Positions 8,583 through 17,487 of a stretch of DNA of 64,000 nt are shown here, piece by piece. The DNA is from Halomicroarcula saliterrae (GTDB taxonomy: Archaea > Halobacteriota > Halobacteria > Halobacteriales > Haloarculaceae). The position numbers and the translations under genes were made by a program. Position 1 is the first letter of the stretch; each line of letters opens with the position of its first letter. Location: positions 1 to 64,000 of the forward strand of contig NZ_JAMQON010000001.1 of assembly GCF_031624395.1 (NCBI RefSeq). Direction: 5' to 3'. Under the pieces are notes generated by a model that was not told the origin of the DNA, did no database searches, and saw nothing but the letters and a program-made list of their open reading frames with translations.

Positions 8583-9152
8583 CTACTGTCGCGGTGCCGA
8601 CTGCTGGTCACAGACTGCGAGGAAGTTCTCGAAGACGGCCTCGCCCTCCTCGGTGTGGGCCACTTCCGGGTGCCACTGGACGCCGTAGAGCCCGCGTTCG
8701 GTGTCGCTCATGGCCTCGACGCCACACACGTCGGAAGTCGCGGTGCGGGCGAAGCCGTCGGGGACCTCTTTCACTTCGTCCGCGTGACTCGCCCACACGC
8801 GGGTCTCCGGTGCGAGCGAGCCGATGAGGGGGTCGTCCTCGTCGAGAATCTCGACGGTCACGTCGGCGTAGCCGCCGTACTCGCCGCCGCCGACCTCGCC
8901 GCCCAGCTGGTCGGCGATGAGCTGCATCCCCAGACAGATACCCAGCACGGGGACGTCGAGGTCGAGATAGTCGGCGCAGTTGCCGATGTCGTCCATGTCC
9001 GGACCGCCCGAGAGGACGATACCGTCCGCGTCGATCTCCTCCGGCGGCGTGTCGTTGTCCAGCAGCTCCACGTCTACGCCCATGTCACGGAGCGCACGCT
9101 GCTCCAGATGCGTGAACTGGCCGTGGTTGTCGATGACGACGATGTGGGTCAT
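8583..9152 (-). CDS. guaAA: GMP synthase glutamine amidotransferase subunit
   Basis: 189 residues, the stand-alone class I glutamine amidotransferase that supplies ammonia to the separate GuaAB synthetase in archaeal GMP synthesis from XMP. The catalytic triad is visible: Cys73 in GICLGMQ, His161 and Glu163 in GVQWHPE. The oxyanion-strand LSGGPDM is at about 48-53. Length and order fit the archaeal subunit A family. The synthetase subunit is not in the window. The ATG at 9152 follows an A/T-rich tract (atatatag). Confidence 0.93.
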   Translation of the reverse strand: MTHIVVIDNHGQFTHLEQRALRDMGVDVELLDNDTPPEEIDADGIVLSGGPDMDDIGNCADYLDLDVPVLGICLGMQLIADQLGGEVGGGEYGGYADVTVEILDEDDPLIGSLAPETRVWASHADEVKEVPDGFARTATSDVCGVEAMSDTERGLYGVQWHPEVAHTEEGEAVFENFLAVCDQQSAPRQ

Positions 9153-9206
9153 TGGTAGGCGAGACGCTATCTGGGCCTATATATCTCCTGATAGCACACC
9201 GCCCTG

Positions 9207-10286
9207 TCAGGGCAGACGCTGTGGTCGCCTCGTCAGCCACGTCGCCGTCCGGAACGAGAGCGTGACGACGTTGCCGCCGTCGGCCGTCCGCTCGAACGCT
9301 ACCGCTCCCCCGTAGCTCTCGACGACCCAGATGACGAGCCAGAGCCCGACGCCTCTGGAGTGACACAGCGGCGTCTCGCTTCGCGACGAGAAGACGTCGA
9401 GCTCCGTCTGGGGAATCGACGGGCAGTCGTCCACGAGGCGCAGCCGCGTGGTCCGCCCGTCGACCTCGACGGCGACGGAGAGCGACGGCGCCGTCTCGCT
9501 GTGGACGAGGGTGTTCTCGACGACGTTGTCGAGCACGGAGTCGAGCAGCCAGTCGGCCCGGACCATCGCCCGCTCGGGGAGGTCCCGTTCGACGGTCGCG
9601 TCCGGGGCCGTCTGTTCGAGGGCGTCGAGGCGACTCTCGACGGCCGACACGAGGTCGACCGCGTGTTGCTCGCGGTCGGCGGCGCCCAGTGCCACGTCGA
9701 TCTGGCGTGCCTTCTCCGTGGTCGAGAGCAGTTCCTCGACGGTGTGGCGAAGCTCCTCGGTGTGTGTCGCGGCCTCGCCCGACGTCGTCCGTTCGAGTTC
9801 GCTCAGGTGGCCGAGCACGACGTTGAGTCTGTTGCGCAGGTCGTGTCTGAGCACCCGGTTGAGCACGTCGTTGCTCTGGGCGAGGCGCCGCTTGGTCCGT
9901 CGCAGTTCGAGCACCGTCCCCACGAGGAGGCCGACGAACCCGCCGAGAGCGACGCTGCTGGCGAGTAGCGCTGTCCGCGGCGTCGCGACCGGCGTCCCGG
10001 CGAGCACCACGCCGACGTGCAGCAGCGTCAGCAGGCCGATACCCAGTCCGGCCCACTCCGCGACCCGCCAGACCTGCTCACCTTCGAGCCCGCTCCGTGG
10101 GAGCCACTGGTTCGCCGCCACCAGCCAGAGGGCCGGCCCGAGCCCCGCCAGGACGACCAGCGTCGCCGTCGGACCGACCGCCATCGCCGTCGCTGCGTGG
10201 GCCACGAGCGCCAGTGACAGCGCGGCGCCTGCCCCGACCACGTAGCCAGTGCCCAGCGACTGCTTCGAGAGCTCCGGCCGGTTCAC
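9207..10286 (-). CDS. Membrane sensor histidine kinase
   Basis: 359 residues. Four or so hydrophobic segments fill the first 125 residues (a MASE-like membrane sensor). A short coiled linker follows, then the H-box VLRHDLRNRLNVV with phospho-acceptor His148, then a HATPase_c domain with N-box DNVVENTLVHS and a G-box-like SRGVGLWLVIWVVESYGG. This is a complete haloarchaeal HisKA/HATPase kinase without PAS or GAF domains. No response regulator is adjacent, so the partner is unknown. The start is taken at MNRPELSK. Confidence 0.85.
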   Translation of the reverse strand: MNRPELSKQSLGTGYVVGAGAALSLALVAHAATAMAVGPTATLVVLAGLGPALWLVAANQWLPRSGLEGEQVWRVAEWAGLGIGLLTLLHVGVVLAGTPVATPRTALLASSVALGGFVGLLVGTVLELRRTKRRLAQSNDVLNRVLRHDLRNRLNVVLGHLSELERTTSGEAATHTEELRHTVEELLSTTEKARQIDVALGAADREQHAVDLVSAVESRLDALEQTAPDATVERDLPERAMVRADWLLDSVLDNVVENTLVHSETAPSLSVAVEVDGRTTRLRLVDDCPSIPQTELDVFSSRSETPLCHSRGVGLWLVIWVVESYGGAVAFERTADGGNVVTLSFRTATWLTRRPQRLP

Positions 10287-10365
10287 AATACGGGAGATTC
10301 CGGGGCGGTCTACTTAGAACCCGGTCGCCTGATTATCACGGCTGATACCTTTCGCGGCAGCGCGG

Positions 10366-10917
10366 CTACACGTCTTCGGTTCCGTCGCCGTACCGGTCGG
10401 CGGCGGACTGGAAACCGAGCTCCGACCGCTCCGTGGTCTTGCGGCCCTCCCGTGTGGCGATTGCCTCGGGGTCGGGGCTGGCGTCGTCGTCGATGGCGGC
10501 CCACGAGTTGTGGACCTTCGCGTGACACCACCGACAGAGGAAGACGGTTATCTCGTGGCTCAGTTCGTCGTCGTCGGCGTACGAGAGATGGTGTTCCTCC
10601 AGCAGCGGCCGCGAGTCGTCGTGGGCGATACGGCGCTCTTCGAGCCCGCAGCGGACGCACTCGCGGTCGTGGTTCTGACAGCGGAAATGCGGGCACTCCG
10701 CCCACGCCCAGTCCGAATCGTCGGGGTCACCGTCCTCCCCGACGGCGGCCGGACAGCGAAACGCCTCGGCGCTACGGGCGTTCGCGAACTCCGGGTCGTG
10801 GTGGCCGTGTTCGCGCGCCCAGCGGCACTTCCCCTCGCTCGTGACGAAATCGCACCGGTCGACGTGGTCGTACGGGTCCTCCACGCCGACGCTCGTCCCG
10901 CCCGGTGCCTTCTCCAT
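10366..10917 (-). CDS. Haloarchaeal zinc-ribbon/HNH-like protein (DUF7097 type)
   Basis: 183 residues from the ATG at 10917 (an in-frame GTG at 10941 is also possible). The N-terminal part contains Cys/His clusters (DRCDFV..GKCRWAREHGHHD, CPHFRCQNHDRECVRCGLEE). The C-terminal part reads LLEEHHLSYADD.ELSHEITVFLCRWCHAKVHN, which has the spacing of an HNH endonuclease finger (paired CxxC around a double His and a final CHAxVH). It could be a nuclease or a structural zinc protein. It stands alone between a kinase and a DUF192 gene. Confidence 0.7.
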   Translation of the reverse strand: MEKAPGGTSVGVEDPYDHVDRCDFVTSEGKCRWAREHGHHDPEFANARSAEAFRCPAAVGEDGDPDDSDWAWAECPHFRCQNHDRECVRCGLEERRIAHDDSRPLLEEHHLSYADDDELSHEITVFLCRWCHAKVHNSWAAIDDDASPDPEAIATREGRKTTERSELGFQSAADRYGDGTEDV

Positions 10918-11125
10918 ACCCGCTGTCGGGCGTCCGGCCACCTGAATCTGTCCGTCCGGACCGACCCCGGGGTCGGCGCGTACCGGTAAATCGCTACAAG
11001 GGGCCGAGACACGATGAACTACCCCGGGCTCGGCTGGGCTCTGGCACTCGTCGTGTTTTTCCCTCGACTCGACGACGGTCCCGCCCGACGGAACGCTTTT
11101 TTCACCCCGTCCCGTCGCCCGGCGT

Positions 11126-11491
11126 ATGCGCGTCGTTCACGACCCCGAGGGCTCTCCCAGCGTTCTCGCCACCGAGGTCGACGTGGCCGAGACGATGCTG
11201 GAGCAGTCCCGCGGGTTGATGTTCCGGCGGTCGATTCCGGACGACTACGCGCTCGCGTTCATTTTCGAGCCGGCGTGGCCCTTCGGCGCGGTTCGCCGGC
11301 GGCTCATCCACATGCTGTTCGTCGGGATGCCCATCGACGTGGTCTGGCTGGCGGGCGAGGAGGTCCGAAAGGCCAGGACGATGTATCCGTGGCGCTCGGT
11401 CGACTACGCGAAGGCCGATACGGTGCTGGAACTCCCGGCGGGAGCCGCCGACGGCGTCGAGGTGGGCGATACGGTCGTCGTGGAGTCCTGA
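11126..11491 (+). CDS. DUF192 family protein
   Basis: 121 residues. The core EQSRGLMFRRSIPDDYALAFIF, the later LIHMLFVGMPIDVVWL and the C-terminal VLELPAGAADGVEVGDTV are the conserved blocks of DUF192, a small beta-barrel family. Many DUF192 members are secreted, whereas this one has no signal peptide and should be cytosolic. Function unknown. It is a single gene on the plus strand. Confidence 0.85.
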   Translation: MRVVHDPEGSPSVLATEVDVAETMLEQSRGLMFRRSIPDDYALAFIFEPAWPFGAVRRRLIHMLFVGMPIDVVWLAGEEVRKARTMYPWRSVDYAKADTVLELPAGAADGVEVGDTVVVES

Positions 11492-11545
11492 CGCCGGTTC
11501 GCTTCCAACAGACTAAAGACCATGAACGTCCCAGTACCGGTTACT

Positions 11546-11620
11546 ATGTCGGACTACCCGACGGAGGATAGAGGAAGTCGCCGCGAGGCGACTGGGTGTG
11601 AAATTCGTCCAGCTGTGTGA
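11546..11620 (+). other. Structured leader and upstream ORF before the LeuA/CimA gene
   Basis: A 24-codon frame (ATG 11546, TGA 11618-11620) begins MSDYPTEDRGS and overlaps the first possible start of the synthase gene. Inside it lies a perfect 6-bp hairpin GTCGCC-GCGA-GGCGAC (11577-11592) with a GNRA-class tetraloop. The leader encodes no Leu and only one Ile, so it is not a classical attenuator. It could be a regulatory 5' UTR or a short coupled ORF. Confidence 0.4.
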
Positions 11621-13181
11621 TGGAAGTGGATCTTCTGTGAGTCAGAACACATTGTTCGGAGGGCACCCAGCGACGCGTGCGCTCTCAGACGTCGGTGAGG
11701 TACAGTTCCTGGATACGACACTGCGCGACGGCGAGCAGGCCCCCGGCGTCTCGCTGACGCCCGACGACAAGGCCGCTATCGCTCGGAAACTCGACACCGC
11801 GGCTATCGACGTCATCGAGGCCGGCAGCGCCTGCACCGGGCCGGGCGAGCGCGAGACCATCTCGCGGGTCGCCGGGCTCGACCTGTCGGCGACGGTGACC
11901 AGCTTCTGCCGTGGCATCCAGAACGACATCGACCTCGCACTGGAGTGTGGCGTCGACGGCATCGACCTCGTCGTCCCGGCCAGCGACCGCCACGTGGAGG
12001 ACAAGGTCGGCACCTCGCGCGAGGACAACGTCCAGTCGACGGTCGAACTCGTCGAGTACGCGAAAGACCACGGGCTGTGGGTCGAGGTCATCGGCGAGGA
12101 CGGCTCCCGGGCGGACCTGGACTACCTCGAAGAGCTACTGGCGGCCGCTCTGGAGGCCGGCGCGGACCGCATCTGCTGGGCCGACACCGTCGGTCACGCG
12201 ACGCCGGACCGCGCCCTCGAATGCGTCTCCCGGCTCTCGGAGCTGGGGCCGGTGAGCGCCCACACCCACGACGACCTCGGGCTGGCCGTGATGAACGCCC
12301 TCGTCTCGGTCGCGGCGGGGGCCGACCTCGTCCACGGCACCATCAACGGTATCGGGGAGCGCGCGGGCAACGTCGCCCTCGAAGAGGTCGCCATCGCCTT
12401 AGACCACGGCTACGGCGTCGACTCGATGGACCTGACCGAGGTGTACGACCTCGCGAAGCTCATCGCCAACCGGACCGGCATCCAGCTCGCGCCGAACAAG
12501 GCCGTGGTGGGTCAGAACGCCTTCACCCACGAGTCGGGCATCCACACCGACGGCACGCTGAAAGACGACGCGATGTACGAGCCCTACGCCCCCGAGAAGG
12601 TGGGCCGGGAGCGACGGCTCGCGCTGGGCAAACACGCCGGCCGTGCGGGCGTCGAGGCCGCGCTGGACGAACACGACGTCGCGGTCACCGACGACCAGCT
12701 CTCCGAAATCGTCGGCCGCGTCAAGGAACTGGGCGACCGCGGCAAGCGCGTCACCGACGCCGACCTGCTGACCATCGCCGACGAGGTCACGGGCCAGGAG
12801 CAGGACCGCCGGGTCGAGCTGCTCGGCCTGACCGCCGTCTCCGGTTCGGACACGCCGACCGCGAGCGTGCGGCTCTCGGTCGACGGCGAGGAGCGCAAGG
12901 CCGCGGCGGTCGGCTCCGGCCCCGTCGACGCCGCGATGAACGCCACCGAAGACGCGCTCTCCCACACCGCCAACGCCACGCTCGAAGATTACCACGTCGA
13001 CGCTATCACCGGCGGTACGGACGCCATCGTCACCGTCGAAATCGAGATGTCCCGCGGGGACGACCACGTCGCCGTCTCGGCCAGTGACTCCGACATCACG
13101 CGGGCCTCGGTGCGGGCGATGGTCGACGCGATGGACCGGCTCGTCTCCGACGAGGGCGAGCAGCTCGTCGCCGACGACTAG
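11598..13181 (+). CDS. 2-isopropylmalate synthase / (R)-citramalate synthase
   Basis: 527 residues from a GTG at 11598; a GTG at 11637 (starting VSQNTLFGGH) is an equally credible start. The HMGL-like TIM barrel has LDTTLRDGEQAPG near residue 40 (catalytic Arg/Asp) and the metal-binding SAHTHDDLGLA near 220. A LeuA-type allosteric domain occupies about 400-520. The enzyme condenses acetyl-CoA with 2-oxoisovalerate (leucine) or with pyruvate (isoleucine via citramalate). Motifs alone do not separate the two. No leuB/C/D genes are nearby. The upstream leader is structured. Confidence 0.9.
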   Translation: MKFVQLCDGSGSSVSQNTLFGGHPATRALSDVGEVQFLDTTLRDGEQAPGVSLTPDDKAAIARKLDTAAIDVIEAGSACTGPGERETISRVAGLDLSATVTSFCRGIQNDIDLALECGVDGIDLVVPASDRHVEDKVGTSREDNVQSTVELVEYAKDHGLWVEVIGEDGSRADLDYLEELLAAALEAGADRICWADTVGHATPDRALECVSRLSELGPVSAHTHDDLGLAVMNALVSVAAGADLVHGTINGIGERAGNVALEEVAIALDHGYGVDSMDLTEVYDLAKLIANRTGIQLAPNKAVVGQNAFTHESGIHTDGTLKDDAMYEPYAPEKVGRERRLALGKHAGRAGVEAALDEHDVAVTDDQLSEIVGRVKELGDRGKRVTDADLLTIADEVTGQEQDRRVELLGLTAVSGSDTPTASVRLSVDGEERKAAAVGSGPVDAAMNATEDALSHTANATLEDYHVDAITGGTDAIVTVEIEMSRGDDHVAVSASDSDITRASVRAMVDAMDRLVSDEGEQLVADD

Positions 13182-13221
13182 CGGGCTGGAACACTGGATA
13201 CGGGAGACGCTGTGTGGCGCG

Positions 13222-13506
13222 CTATACGCGCGCTTCGGCCGTCGCCGCGCCGTCGTGGAGCCGATGGACGCTGACAGTTCTGTCCGCGGAGACCTCCACG
13301 TGACAACCCGCCATCGTGAACTGCACGGCCCCACAGGCGCCGCCACCCGAGAACAGCTTATCGAGGGCGTCCGGGTCGATGCAATCGAAGAGGCGCTCGT
13401 TCAGGTCGAGGGGGTCGACGTTGTTCAGTTCCGCGACAGCGTAGACGACAGCGTGACTCAGCGGCTCAGTCTCCGGGACGGTTGTTTCGGTGGAATTACC
13501 TGTCAT
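13222..13506 (-). CDS. HalOD1 output-domain protein
   Basis: 94 residues, essentially one haloarchaeal output domain 1: PLSHAVVYAVAELNNVDPLDLNE, then LFDCIDPDALDKLF, a Gly-rich turn and a C-terminal beta hairpin (VQFTMAGCHVEVSADRTV). HalOD1 proteins are found in haloarchaeal signalling systems. The gene lies directly downstream of, and on the same strand as, a BAT-type sensor-regulator, which suggests a shared pathway. Confidence 0.82.
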   Translation of the reverse strand: MTGNSTETTVPETEPLSHAVVYAVAELNNVDPLDLNERLFDCIDPDALDKLFSGGGACGAVQFTMAGCHVEVSADRTVSVHRLHDGAATAEARV

Positions 13507-13612
13507 TATCTCGACTCGCTGTTTCTCAGTTACAAGGGAGCCGAAAAACTAGTTGTGGCTACGTGGATAGCCACGCCGAAGCGCCGACACTACGTGTATA
13601 CCCCTTGCCGTC

Positions 13613-15991
13613 TCAGTCGTCGAACACCAGTTCCAGCAGTTTCCGCTGGCTGACCCGGAGATGTCTGTTCACCGTCGGCTGGGACACGTCTAACATCTCG
13701 GCGACGCCCTCGCCGGTCGTGGTCCGTGGCCACTCGAAGAAGCCGCTACTGTAGGCCGTCCGGAGCACTTCGAGCTGGCGGTCGGTCAACTGGGCTTCGA
13801 GCGAGTCGCGGACCCCGCCCCGATGGGTCGGCGAGGGCCGCTCGCGCCGGGCGGTCAACTGCACGCCCTCGCAGAACTCCGCCGTCTGGTCGATGAACGT
13901 CCGCACGTCGGTCTCGGCCGCGAGTACGACCGTCAGCTCCATCTCGTCGTCCGCGACGCGCACCTCGCCCAGGCGCGCGCCGTGTCGCATCAGCCGGCCG
14001 ACGACGGTCGGCTCCCGGGCGAGCAGTTCGTACCGGTCATCGTCGGCGACGGTGACCACCGAGTCGACGTGTTGGACCGTCGTCACCGCGTCCGCGACCG
14101 TCTCCGCGTCGGTGTCTGGGACGTGCAGAAAGAGCCGTGTCGCGGTCCCGTCGACCGGAATCACCGCCTCGCCGTGTACCGTCGTATCGAGGACGGCAGC
14201 GAGCCGCCCCAGCGGCGAGTCGGGGACAGCGATGGTCAGTGAGAGTTCGACGGCGCTGTCGCTGGCGTAGCGGGTCCGAAGCTCGTGTTCGCGGACGGCG
14301 TTTGCGACGCTGTCCCCGAGGTCGGCAAACACCGACGTGAGCGGCTCCCGGAACTCCACGGGGCGGTTCGCGTAGACGCTCAGGACGCCGTAGCTGACGC
14401 CGTCGACGCGAAGCGGCACGCTGATGACCGCCTGGAAGTCCCGCGCGATGGCCGCGGTTCGCCAGCGCTGCTCTCGGATGTCCTCGGCGATGGCGTCGAC
14501 GGTCGTCAGCTCGTTCGACCGCGCCGTCCGGACGGCCGGCGGCCCGTCCGGGTCGGCCGTCGAGAGCGAGACGGCCTCCAGATAGTTCGACCCCCGCCCG
14601 GCCCACGTCCGCGGGTCGACGCCGTCCGCGTCGACACGACCGATCCACGCGAACGATACCCAGTCGGACTCCGTGAGCGCCGCGCAGACGCCCTGCTCGA
14701 CCGCCTCGACGCTGTCGGCGTCGACGAGCGACCGGGTGGTCCGCCGGAGGACCGCAAGCACCCGTTCCAGCTCGGCGACGCGCTCGGCCTGCCGGCGGTG
14801 GGTCGCCTCGCGCTCCCGGAGCGTCGCCTCGCGGCCCACGCGTTCCAGAGCGGCCCGGGCGCTCCGCGCGAGCAGTTCGACCAGTTCGTGCGTCCGGTCG
14901 TCGGGCTCGGCCGCCACCGTGTGGAACACGCCGTGGTCGCCCAGTGGCTGGTACCGGTCGCCGCTGTCCACCGAGCGCTCGGTTCCCTCGAGGAACACGT
15001 CGCGTACGACGCCCTCGTCCTCGCCACAGAGGGCCTGTCGCTCGTCGGTGCCCGCCACTCCGGCGGCGCCGGCCGGCCACAGGACGTTCCGCCGGGCGTC
15101 GAACAGGTAGAGCGTGGCGCCCGACAGCGAGAGCACTTCGGTCGCCGTCCCGACGATGTGTTCGGCGACGGCCTCGCTGGTCTCGGCGTAGAGCAGTTCC
15201 CGGGTCGCCCGCTGGACCGACGCCAGCGTCTCGGCGAACGCCTGCCGGTCGGCGATGTCTCTGACGACACCGACGTGCCGGTCGGGGCCGTTCTCCCGGG
15301 GCGCGGTCGCGAACTGCGTCTCGATGGGGACGGTCTCCCCGTCGGCGGTCGTGAGTTCGCTCGAAAGCGTCGCCACGTCCCGCTCACCGTCGCGCAGCGC
15401 TCGGGTGAGTTCCTGTCCCCGCTCGACGGTCGCCTCGTCGACCAGTAACGAGACGTCCGCCCCGACCAGCTCCTCGGCGTCGTAGCCGGTCAGCGTCTCC
15501 ACCGCGCCGTTGACCGACCTGATAGTCGCCTCGTGGTCCAGCGTGTAGACCGCGTCGTGGATGGTGTCGAGGACGCGTTCGTGCTCTTCGAGACGGTGTT
15601 CCTTCGCCCGATAGCCGGTGACATCGTGGCCTACACAGAGGACGTATGCCCCGTGGCGGTCGAACCCGAACTCGACCCAGCGCTCGGGTTCGTCGCCGGT
15701 CCGGACGGTCACGTACTCGCCGGGACGCTCGATGTTTCTCTCGATGGCATCGCCCGTGAGCGCCGGGAAGACGGCCGTGAGCGACTCGTCGACGAGTTCC
15801 CCGTCTCCGCCTGCGAGCGTCGACAGCGCTTCGTTGGCCGCGACTACGGTGGCCGACTCATCGAGCACCGCCGCCGGTTCGGCGAGCCGGGGTATCAGGA
15901 GGGTAAGTAGCGTGAGGGGAACGGCCGAGACATCGGCGGCGCGATTCACACGCCGCTCCTCGCTGGGATGCTCCATGGGAGGGGTCAGCAC
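13613..15991 (-). CDS. PAS-GAF sensor with BAT domain and HTH-10 DNA-binding domain
   Basis: 792 residues. PAS-like segments lie at the N-terminus (AVLDESATVVAANEAL) and near residue 140 (LDTIHDAVYTLDHEATIRSVNGAVETLTGYDAEEL). Two GAF-like domains follow, then a bacterioopsin-activator (BAT) region and the C-terminal HTH-10 LTDRQLEVLRTAYSSGFFEWPR...VAEMLDVSQPTVNRHLR. This is a one-component haloarchaeal regulator whose ligand and targets are unknown. The ATG at 15991 is chosen; an in-frame Met a few codons later (MEHPSEE) is also possible. A HalOD1 gene follows. Confidence 0.85.
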   Translation of the reverse strand: MLTPPMEHPSEERRVNRAADVSAVPLTLLTLLIPRLAEPAAVLDESATVVAANEALSTLAGGDGELVDESLTAVFPALTGDAIERNIERPGEYVTVRTGDEPERWVEFGFDRHGAYVLCVGHDVTGYRAKEHRLEEHERVLDTIHDAVYTLDHEATIRSVNGAVETLTGYDAEELVGADVSLLVDEATVERGQELTRALRDGERDVATLSSELTTADGETVPIETQFATAPRENGPDRHVGVVRDIADRQAFAETLASVQRATRELLYAETSEAVAEHIVGTATEVLSLSGATLYLFDARRNVLWPAGAAGVAGTDERQALCGEDEGVVRDVFLEGTERSVDSGDRYQPLGDHGVFHTVAAEPDDRTHELVELLARSARAALERVGREATLREREATHRRQAERVAELERVLAVLRRTTRSLVDADSVEAVEQGVCAALTESDWVSFAWIGRVDADGVDPRTWAGRGSNYLEAVSLSTADPDGPPAVRTARSNELTTVDAIAEDIREQRWRTAAIARDFQAVISVPLRVDGVSYGVLSVYANRPVEFREPLTSVFADLGDSVANAVREHELRTRYASDSAVELSLTIAVPDSPLGRLAAVLDTTVHGEAVIPVDGTATRLFLHVPDTDAETVADAVTTVQHVDSVVTVADDDRYELLAREPTVVGRLMRHGARLGEVRVADDEMELTVVLAAETDVRTFIDQTAEFCEGVQLTARRERPSPTHRGGVRDSLEAQLTDRQLEVLRTAYSSGFFEWPRTTTGEGVAEMLDVSQPTVNRHLRVSQRKLLELVFDD

Positions 15992-16058
15992 CTGAACGCC
16001 GAAAGCATAGTCCCGGCATAGCTACCAGCTACCTGCGGGTGTTCCCTCGCCAGTCGGA

Positions 16059-16502
16059 CTACAGCTCCTCGTCGACGTCGAACTCCTCCGGCGACCGGCC
16101 GGCCGCGTCGACCACCTCGTCGGAGACGACGAGCGGGCAGTCCACCCGCAGCGCGATGGCGATGCCGTCGGAGGGTCTGGCGTCGAACACCATCTCCTTG
16201 CGCCGGTCTTCGAGATACTGCTCGGTGTCGACTTTCGCGTAGAAGGTGCCGTCAGTGAGGTCGTCGATGCGCACACGGTCGATTGCCCCGCCGAACTCCG
16301 CGACCATCTCGACCAGCAGGTCGTGTGTCAGCGGCCGCTCGAAGGGCTCGCCGTCGATGGCCAGCTGCATCGACTGGGCCTGGTCGGAGCTGACGAATAT
16401 CGGGACGATTTCCTCGCGCACGCGAAGGAGAACCACCGGCGTCCCCGCCCCTTCCTCGCTTACCCCCACACCGACCCCCTCGACCGTGGCCTCGTGTTCC
16501 AT
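16059..16502 (-). CDS. Bifunctional nuclease (BFN/DUF151) family protein
   Basis: 147 residues. The pattern VVLLRVREEIVPIFVSSDQAQSMQLAIDGEPFERPLTHDLL, then FYAKVDTEQYLEDRRKEMVFDARPSDGIAIALR, is diagnostic of the DUF151 domain. The DARPSDGIA motif is the best-conserved block. Plant and bacterial members have reported DNase/RNase activity. The archaeal role is not established. The protein appears cytosolic with an acidic tail and is a single gene. Confidence 0.9.
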   Translation of the reverse strand: MEHEATVEGVGVGVSEEGAGTPVVLLRVREEIVPIFVSSDQAQSMQLAIDGEPFERPLTHDLLVEMVAEFGGAIDRVRIDDLTDGTFYAKVDTEQYLEDRRKEMVFDARPSDGIAIALRVDCPLVVSDEVVDAAGRSPEEFDVDEEL

Positions 16503-16577
16503 ATAAAACGGTTCGGTGTGTGGGTATGAAAAACTAGCCCGCTGTCGTTTTACCGGGCGGGCGCGTGAGTGTCCGCT

Positions 16578-16865
16578 GTGACCGATTCGGGCTATCTCGT
16601 GGCCGTGAAACCCTCCGCGCGGCGAGTGAGCGCTCGCGTCGGCCGGTGGGTCAACCGCGAGGGGACCACTAGAGCGTTCGACTCGAAACCCCTCGCCCGC
16701 GAGTGGGCGCGGGCCTGCTGTAGCGCCTCGGCGACGGTGTGGGTGCAGGACGCCCCCGCGTGGGCCGACGACGGCGCCGACGGCTATCTGGTCGGGCGTC
16801 GCTGGCGAGACGCGGCGGCCGAACGCCCCGGACAGCAGGCGACCGTCACCGATATCGACGGCTGA
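16578..16865 (+). CDS. Conserved haloarchaeal hypothetical protein
   Basis: 95 residues from a GTG at 16578 (an earlier in-frame GTG at 16569 is possible). The sequence VTDSGYLVAVKPSARRVSAR is followed by WVNREGTTRAFDSKPLAREWARA and a C-terminal AWADDGADGYLVGRR. It looks like a small soluble alpha/beta protein. No motif or family function is recognised. Codon use is like that of its neighbours, so it is probably real. Confidence 0.6.
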   Translation: MTDSGYLVAVKPSARRVSARVGRWVNREGTTRAFDSKPLAREWARACCSASATVWVQDAPAWADDGADGYLVGRRWRDAAAERPGQQATVTDIDG

Positions 16866-16884
16866 TACTGTCGGCTGTCATCAC

Positions 16885-16924
16885 GTGGAAAATATCGCCA
16901 CCCCGGGGTGGCGGATATCTCCAC
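16885..16924. repeat. 40-bp imperfect palindrome, candidate operator
   Basis: The centre GCCACCCC|GGGGTGGC is a perfect 16-bp palindrome. It is flanked by ATATC/GATAT and by GTGGA (16885-16889) / TCCAC (16920-16924), so matching extends symmetrically to both ends. It lies between two plus-strand genes, about 60 bases before the ATG at 16987. Confidence 0.6.
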
Positions 16925-16986
16925 GAAGTTACAGCCACCAGTATGACGAACGCGATGTTTTTCACCGTGGCGACCCGAGCGCCTGT

Positions 16987-17274
16987 ATGGACGACACCGC
17001 TGAGTCCGGACTCGGCCGCGACGAGCCCACCGAGCGGACGACGGCGGACCTGCTGGAGGACGACGACGACGAGGGGCTCGTCGAGGGGATGACCCGCAAG
17101 AAGGCCACGCTGTTCATCGCGCCGTTCGTGGCCATCGGTCTCTTCGACCTCGTCCTCCTGCTCGGGTGGGGACTGGACCCGCTGTGGGGCTTCATGATTC
17201 TCCCACCGATTCTCTTCGTCAGCGTGCTGGGCTGGATCGCGTTTCGGACCGGCTTCGCGAGTAACCGGACCTGA
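16987..17274 (+). CDS. Small two-TM membrane protein
   Basis: 95 residues from the ATG at 16987. The first 40 residues are acidic and disordered (MDDTAESGLGRDEPTERTTADLLEDDDDEG). Two hydrophobic spans follow: ATLFIAPFVAIGLFDLVLLLG and WGFMILPPILFVSVLGWIAF. This is typical of small haloarchaeal inner-membrane proteins of unknown function. Longer in-frame starts upstream cross the palindrome and are less likely. Confidence 0.65.
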   Translation: MDDTAESGLGRDEPTERTTADLLEDDDDEGLVEGMTRKKATLFIAPFVAIGLFDLVLLLGWGLDPLWGFMILPPILFVSVLGWIAFRTGFASNRT

Positions 17275-17315
17275 CGCTCGGGCGCGGGCCGTTTCCGGCT
17301 TGCGGCTCCCCGTTC

Positions 17316-17487
17316 CGCTTCGAGGCACTTCGCTGCGCTCAGTGCCTCGCTACTGCTCGCGGGTCACATCGCTCCCCGCTCGCCTATTCGAGGACTCTCT
17401 TCGGTCGGGTCCTCGCTACTGCTCCACGGCTCCCAGCGGTCGCCGTGTCGCTTCGAGGCACTTCGCTGCGCTCAGTGCCTCGCTACT
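17316..17487. repeat. Three stem-loops with a shared loop motif
   Basis: Two identical 39-base copies (17316-17354, 17449-17487) each contain CGAGGCACT - 11-base loop - AGTGCCTCG followed by CTACT (17321-17349 and 17454-17482). A diverged middle member, CGAGGAC...GTCCTCG (17389-17415), is also followed by CTACT. The loop on the minus strand reads GAGCGCAGCGA. The last copy runs into the stop codon region of the DUF3194 gene. Confidence 0.75.
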
